Source: Omphiscola glabra
Taxonomy: Eukaryota > Mollusca > Gastropoda > Lymnaeidae
Reading direction: 5' to 3'
DNA length: 64,000 nt
NCBI GenBank assembly: GCA_964017045.1
Contig: OZ024794.1
Location: forward strand, 33,511,682 to 33,575,681
A model generated the notes under the pieces. That model worked only from the letters and a program-made list of their open reading frames with translations. It was not told the DNA's origin and did not search any database. Numbering within the stretch: position 1 is the stretch's first letter; every line of letters begins with the position of its first letter. Positions 59,379 through 64,000 of this stretch are shown one piece after another. The position numbers and the translations under genes were made by a program.

Positions 59379-59450
59379 TTATATGGTTGCTATGTCCCAT
59401 AGTGGAGAGCGATCATCCACTTGAGAAATTAGTTTATCAATTTCTACCAT
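59379..59450 (-). pseudogene. Second partial copy of the MADF start
   Basis: MVEIDKLISQVDDRSPLWDI then AT and a stop; parallels 59214-59065 about 236 bp away, so the 3' part of the element was duplicated in tandem and diverged. Confidence 0.7.
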
Positions 59451-59799
59451 TTTAATTGATAAAATGCTACAATTTGTATATATTTAAATTACTTATGATG
59501 GATCCAAAGGAATAATACACAAATGAAAGGCTATTCTAGATTTTAAGGTGACATTTTTGTACAAACAATCTGTAAAAAAAATTACATGCCGCCATTTTAA
59601 TTGTTTTTAAAATTAGCTTCGGACAGTTCTGACGAAAAAAACAAATTCGACCGGCGCGCGTTACCGACTTTCACCGATGACGCCTGAGCAAATGTAGCTG
59701 TGTTCACTTTGTTATTGCATTTGTTTTTTATACTGATCCAGTCTTGTTCGTCAGTCTTGGAATCCGGTGAAATCCGGACCTAGTGTGTGATCACCCTAA

Positions 59800-60211
59800 G
59801 AGATTTCACTGCTGTAGACAAAGGACTTCGTAGAAACCCGCTTACCTGATTTTGTCTAGTGAGACCAAGTTTTGCAAGGGTTCAAGGTTTGAAAGGGAAA
59901 ACAAAAAATCAACGCGAAAAAAAAACAGAATTAAAAATGAAAGTGAATAAATAATTATTTTTATTATTAGTCCATTCAATCTTAATTATGATTAAAACAT
60001 GTACATGACGTCATAATGTCTGTGAAGCGGACTCAAACAAGAGGAGATAATACTATGTTAAAAAAATGTGGGAATGTTTACACAAAAAGGGGAGGATATT
60101 CATTAATAAGAGACATTACTTGAAATGCTTTTTTTAAAAAAGTTTTTCGAGCCATTCATTTCTTTTATCCATCAAACAGTCGGTATTTGATAGAAAATTT
60201 ATTCCCTATAT
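59800..60211. other. Unassigned stretch
   Basis: AT-rich spacer; no gene. Confidence 0.5.
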
Positions 60212-60752
60212 CAGTACTTCACTTATGTTCCCTACATCAGTACTTCACTTACGTTCCCTACATCAGTACTTCACTTACGTTCCCTACATCAGTACTTCAC
60301 TTACGTTCCCTACATCAGTACTTCACTTACGTTCCCTACATCAGTACTTCACTTACGTTCCCTACATCAGCAATTCACTTATGTTCCCTACATCTGTACT
60401 TCACTTATGTTCCCTACATCAGTACTTTACTTATGTTCCCTACATCAGTACTTCACTTATGTTCCCTACATCAGTACTTCACTTATGTTCCCTACATCAG
60501 TACTTCACTTATGTTCCCTACATCAGTACTTCACTTATGTTCCCTACATCAGTACTTCACTTATGTTCCCTACATCAGTACTTCACTTATGTTCCCTACA
60601 TCAGTACTTCACTTATGTTCCCTACATCAGTACTTCCCTTATGTTCCCTACATCAGTACTTCACTTATGTTCCCTACATCAGTACTTCACTTATGTTCCC
60701 TACATCAGTACTTCCCTTATGTTCCCCACATCAGTACTTCACTTATGTTCCT
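60212..60752. repeat. 26-bp minisatellite, about 21 units
   Basis: Unit CTACATCAGTACTTCACTTA plus TGTTCC or CGTTCC. The CGTTCC variant is confined to the first units (60250-60360), TGTTCC fills the rest; a CTTCCCTTA variant occurs twice near the end, 78 bp (three units) apart. Confidence 0.95.
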
Positions 60753-62201
60753 ATACCAAGCACGTTGGTAAATCAAGTGTCTGCACACCCCACCCCAACA
60801 CAGTCTTGATATACGTCGACTGATTAGCAGAACAAGACAGATAGCCGATTAATCGGCAAAACGCCCATTCGGCCGATTGAAATTATCTGCCGATTAATCG
60901 GTGCTACTTTAACGACAATTCCAATCCTAACTGCCTACTGCTAAGATCGCCAAACATTGCTAGTGAACGGACTTTTTAGTTCTTTTTCGCCCCCACTCCT
61001 TGTTTCAAAATATGTCAGTGCAATTGTTGAGCGCCCCCCCCCCGCCCCCACCGGACCCCTTACCCCGCAATCTAAATAAGAAATCATCAACACCAAAACC
61101 TGCAATCCCGAACGGTCGCCGCCCCACTCTCCAGTGTAGAAAGTATGTGAGTGAGTAGTAGACCCTATCTATCTCGTTTCTCCCCCCCCCCCCTATTTCC
61201 CCAATCGTCCACTATAAATTGGCTTATAAATATTAGTTTGATTCTAAAGGGATTATGGTCAAGCCAGCCAATCCCAGATCTCAGAAATAACCAATGAAAA
61301 ATGCTGTTCGCATTCAAATATTTCATCGCAGTGTTACTCTGTTGCCAAAGACAGGACAAGAGTATACTGTCGTTGAAGTCAAATCTTTTCTAGGCCATCG
61401 AAAAGACAAACAGTTGAACCGGTGGCTCCTGCGGTCAAATTTTTTAGACATTATAAGGTGACCCACTTGACCACACAGCCACCCGAGAATAAAGAGCAGT
61501 GCTGTTTGGCGCCCGTCTCATTGTGGGGGAAAATGAACAGCCTGGCCGTTGGGTCCAGGATTGCACTGACCGTACATTTCAGCAATGTCCATTTTATAAA
61601 ATGGATTTTTAAAGTGTTTTTTTTTTCAGATCATTCATTAGGATGAGCAACTGATTAAATAAATGGTTTGAAAAAAATGCTTTTTAAAAAATTTCACAAA
61701 GACAAAACCTTAAATAATCTCAAAACCCATTAATTCGGAGAAAGTTTTCACTGTTATAAACTGTGAAAAATGTATTGAAGTTTCAACATTCAAGTACCTT
61801 AAATAACATTTCTGATGTTAGTAGTTCACTCATGAAATTGCAGCAACGCAGTACACCAAAGCCGCCATTGTTGTGTTAGGTAATAAGACTGTCGGACGTT
61901 CTCGCCCCTTTCATACACCATTTTTTTGCTCTTCCTCGTCTCACTTTAACGCACTCAAATTAGAAAGAACTTGCGCAAAAAGTCACAAGATTAAAAAAAA
62001 CAACAAGAAAACGAAACAACTTTATACAATAATTATTTGATAGCATTCAGAATATTTTACAAACATTTCTGGAGCTTCTTCATGATGACTCCCTCATGCC
62101 AACAAATACAAACATTCGCACCCACCCCCAACTGTGACTCAGAGAGACAGCCAAACTTGGTGGAGTTCACTATATTTGTTTTTGTGAAATGGACGAAGGT
62201 C
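60753..62201. other. Unassigned stretch downstream of the G-alpha gene
   Basis: A palindrome-rich segment at 60842-60903 (GCCGATTAATCGGC repeated) resembles a hAT end like the one at 10245. C runs at 61034 and 61182. Part may be G-alpha 3' UTR on the minus strand. No other gene seen. Confidence 0.5.
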
Positions 62202-62386
62202 TCAATAATTCTTCGACCGTTTCACGTTGATGTCCACTATACAGTCCACGACGGTGGCCAGGAGGTCCTTCATGTGTGGCACGTCGATGGCGCACGTGGC
62301 GTGGCTGTACACCTGCTTCTGGGCCGGCTTGCTTTGGAGGAATTGTTCTTTGATGTACCTTAGGCAGGCGTCCACCGTGTTGGGGC
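62202..62386 (-). CDS. G-alpha last exon with stop
   Basis: Acceptor CACCAACAG; encodes GPNTVDACLRYIKEQFLQSK, then HATCAID and the C-terminal helix to TGA at 62204-62202. GC-richer than surrounding DNA. Confidence 0.93.
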
Positions 62387-63615
62387 CTGTTGGTGGACAC
62401 ACAGGAGGAAAAATGTCGTTTCGGGGTCAAACAGAAAATTTACTGGTTTCATTGCAAAATGTCTTTGTTTAAAGGCTAAGATATATAAACGCATGTTGTC
62501 TGTGTTTAAACGCTAAGGTATAGACGCACGTTGTTTGTGTTTAAAGACTAAGGTATAGACGCGTGTTGTCTGTGTTTAAACGCTAAGGTATAGACTCACG
62601 TTGTCTGTGTTTAAACGCTAAGGTATAGACGCACGTTGTCTGTGTTTAAAGGCTAAGGTATAGACGCACGTTGTTTGTGTTTAAACGCTAAAGTATATAG
62701 ACGCACGTCGTCTGTGGGCTAAATGCTAATATGTATGCCAACAAGGTAATTGGTCATGATTTAATCATTAGAAAATAAAATTTTGATAATTTATATTTGA
62801 TGATATCGTGTATTTATATATATATATATATATATATTAAAGCATAAGAACTGATAGATCAGATAACAATGCCGTGTAGCACATAAGTCTCATGTATCAC
62901 ATATAATCTCGTATGAAATAAACAATGTCATGTATCACATACATATCTCCTTTGTAACATACAATCTCGTGCCTCAGATTATAATATGAATTAAACACAC
63001 GTCTCCATTAAATAATTTTCCATTATAAAGCAGGGCTGGGTGACCTACGGCCTGCGGGTCACATGCGGCCCGCTAAAAGTCTTATCTGGCCCGACAGATC
63101 TTCCGGGAAATCGATTAATGCTTTCGAAAAATGAACCAATTCTGAATTATTATCTGTAATGGCCTTTGCAATTTTTTGATCAAAGTGTAGCATTGTCTTG
63201 CAAGCATAATCACATCAAATTAAAAAAAAAAAAAAATTAGTCACCTGTGTATTTACAAAAAAAAAATCGGATTTTGTTTCCCGGAACGCCTTTTTAACTA
63301 TTCCTAAAAAAATAGATATCACGTGGCCTGCCAAAAATAGATTAAAACTCGTGCAGCCTTCTCAACTATTTTTCCTTTCTCTCGCTCGCTGTAAGCATTA
63401 AATTTAAAAAAAAAGCAATAATTGTTAGCATTACGTTATAATAAGTTTGATGGATGCTCACCTTTGTAATCGGGAAAACACGTTGCTATGGACGAAGTTT
63501 TGAGTTTATTGGCAAACAAATCTTTCTTGTTCAGGAATAGAATAAAATCTGTTTTGTCTAGGAACTGGCTGTGGCTGATCTCAACGAACGCCTGGAGACT
63601 GTCCTGCAGGCTATT
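62202..63615 (-). CDS. Heterotrimeric G-protein alpha subunit, C-terminal part (two exons, 5' partial)
   Basis: G-alpha subunits bind GTP and relay GPCR signals at the inner plasma membrane. Two exons are visible, 63615-63462 and 62386-62202, joined through the Gly codon of DYKG. Seen: NSLQDSLQAFVEISHSQFLD, then FILFLNKKDLFANKL with the NKxD guanine-specificity motif (NKKD), CFPDYKG, RYIKEQFL, then the TCAT-type loop as HATCAIDV and the alpha-5 helix ending VKRSKNY. The fourth residue of the loop is Ile, as in G-alpha-12 (TTAID), and the last residues match none of the i/o, q, s or 12 tails I know. There is no Cys at position -4, so no pertussis-toxin site. The GTPase core exons lie beyond the window. 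Class unassigned; a lineage-specific divergent subunit is likely. Confidence 0.93.
62470..62715. repeat. 35-bp minisatellite, 7 units
   Basis: Unit TGTGTTTAAACGCTAAGGTA plus TAGACGCACGTTGTC, in the intron between the two visible G-alpha exons. Confidence 0.93.
62716..63461. other. Rest of the last G-alpha intron
   Basis: TA microsatellite at 62815-62838; ATCACATA-type short repeats at 62875-62955; a hAT-like terminus CAGGGCTGGGTGACC at 63033 with CGGCCTGCGGGTC, right end not certain. Confidence 0.6.
63462..63615 (-). CDS. G-alpha exon with NKxD motif
   Basis: 51 codons plus one base; acceptor ATTGACAG and donor GTGAGC on the minus strand. NKKD lies at the centre. Confidence 0.93.
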
Positions 63616-63639
63616 CTGTCAATGAAATTATCGATTCGC

Positions 63640-63830
63640 ATAGGTGATTGATAACCTGATGTGATGAATGATAAATGGATATGATGAATGATAACCGGAT
63701 ATGATGACTGATAATCGGATATGATGAGTGAAAACTTGATGTGATGACTGATGACCGGATATGATGCTTGATGACCGGATAGGATGATTGATAACTGGAT
63801 GTGATGATTAATGATTGGATATGATGAATT
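63640..63830. repeat. About 22-bp minisatellite next to a splice acceptor
   Basis: Degenerate units GATGA(A/C)TGATAACCGGATAT, about 8 copies, in the intron preceding the 63615 exon, starting 25-40 bp from the acceptor, where branch point and pyrimidine tract should lie (minus strand). Confidence 0.88.
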
Positions 63831-64000
63831 CATTTTTTGGCATCAATTATTATATAAAGAATATTTAAAATATTATTTCATCGTTTGGGACCAATTCAAA
63901 AGTAATACTTATTTGATTCCATAATCGTATCATTTATCACAATAATCTTTCCTCAGTTGAGACTAGCATTATTACTTCACAAAGTCATATTTCGGATCAT

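Larger units (their letters stand above)
57310..59796 (+). mobile_element. PIF/Harbinger DNA transposon, full length but decayed
   Basis: 2487 bp with terminal inverted repeats of about 49 bp (44 matching): left GGGTGATAACACACTAGGTC, right reverse complement GGGTGATCACACACTAGGTC. Flanked by TAA at 57307-57309 and 59797-59799, the Harbinger-type target duplication. It contains a DDE transposase remnant on the plus strand and a MADF/Myb-like remnant on the minus strand, the two-ORF organisation of PIF/Harbinger. A CCCGGGT MITE has inserted within it. Confidence 0.92.

Noticed and set aside
60187..60823. 194-residue Tyr/Ser/Pro-rich frames
   Set aside because: 26-bp minisatellite artefact.

Overview
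This is animal nuclear DNA: spliced genes with GT-AG introns, AT-rich non-coding sequence, and a very heavy load of transposon fossils and minisatellites. The gene set (alpha-endosulfine, UBLCP1, a G-protein alpha subunit) is generally metazoan. A lophotrochozoan, possibly a gastropod mollusc, is my low-confidence guess from the repeat style and protein divergence; nothing in the window proves it.

Layout. 1-7.8 kb is non-coding with MITEs. An ENSA/ARPP19-type gene lies on the minus strand (three coding exons, 14525 down to 7997). Its first intron holds a nest of three copies of a DNA transposon family with 7-bp target duplications, plus a hAT transposase fragment. About 1.7 kb away and divergently oriented is UBLCP1, the proteasome/CTD phosphatase (plus strand, 16242-28307, eight coding exons located, one ubiquitin-like-domain exon not found). 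Its introns carry a decayed transposon ORF, several TIR elements, a LINE inserted into a MITE, two hAT MITEs with perfect 8-bp target duplications, and three minisatellites. A probable 3' UTR exon starts at 30560.

From 32.6 to 49 kb I find no conserved gene. The stretch is dominated by minisatellites (unit lengths 16-108 bp), hAT MITEs, a LINE tail and a GC-rich dispersed repeat pair. A two-exon gene of unknown function (364 residues, basic and Ser-rich) runs 49251-51419; its intron contains a nearly perfect 18-bp array. From 52 to 61 kb there are more repeats, a decayed KRBA2/integrase-like ORF, and a complete but dead 2.5-kb PIF/Harbinger element (TIRs, TAA target duplication, transposase and MADF/Myb-like remnants). 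The window ends inside a divergent G-alpha gene on the minus strand, of which the last two coding exons are visible (63615-62202).

The genes are unrelated housekeeping or signalling genes and do not form a pathway. The most notable content is the repeat structure: the nested 7-bp-TSD family in ENSA intron 1, the insertion histories that can be read from paralogous empty sites, and about twenty minisatellites with different motifs in 64 kb. Long open reading frames inside those arrays are by-products of repetition, not genes.
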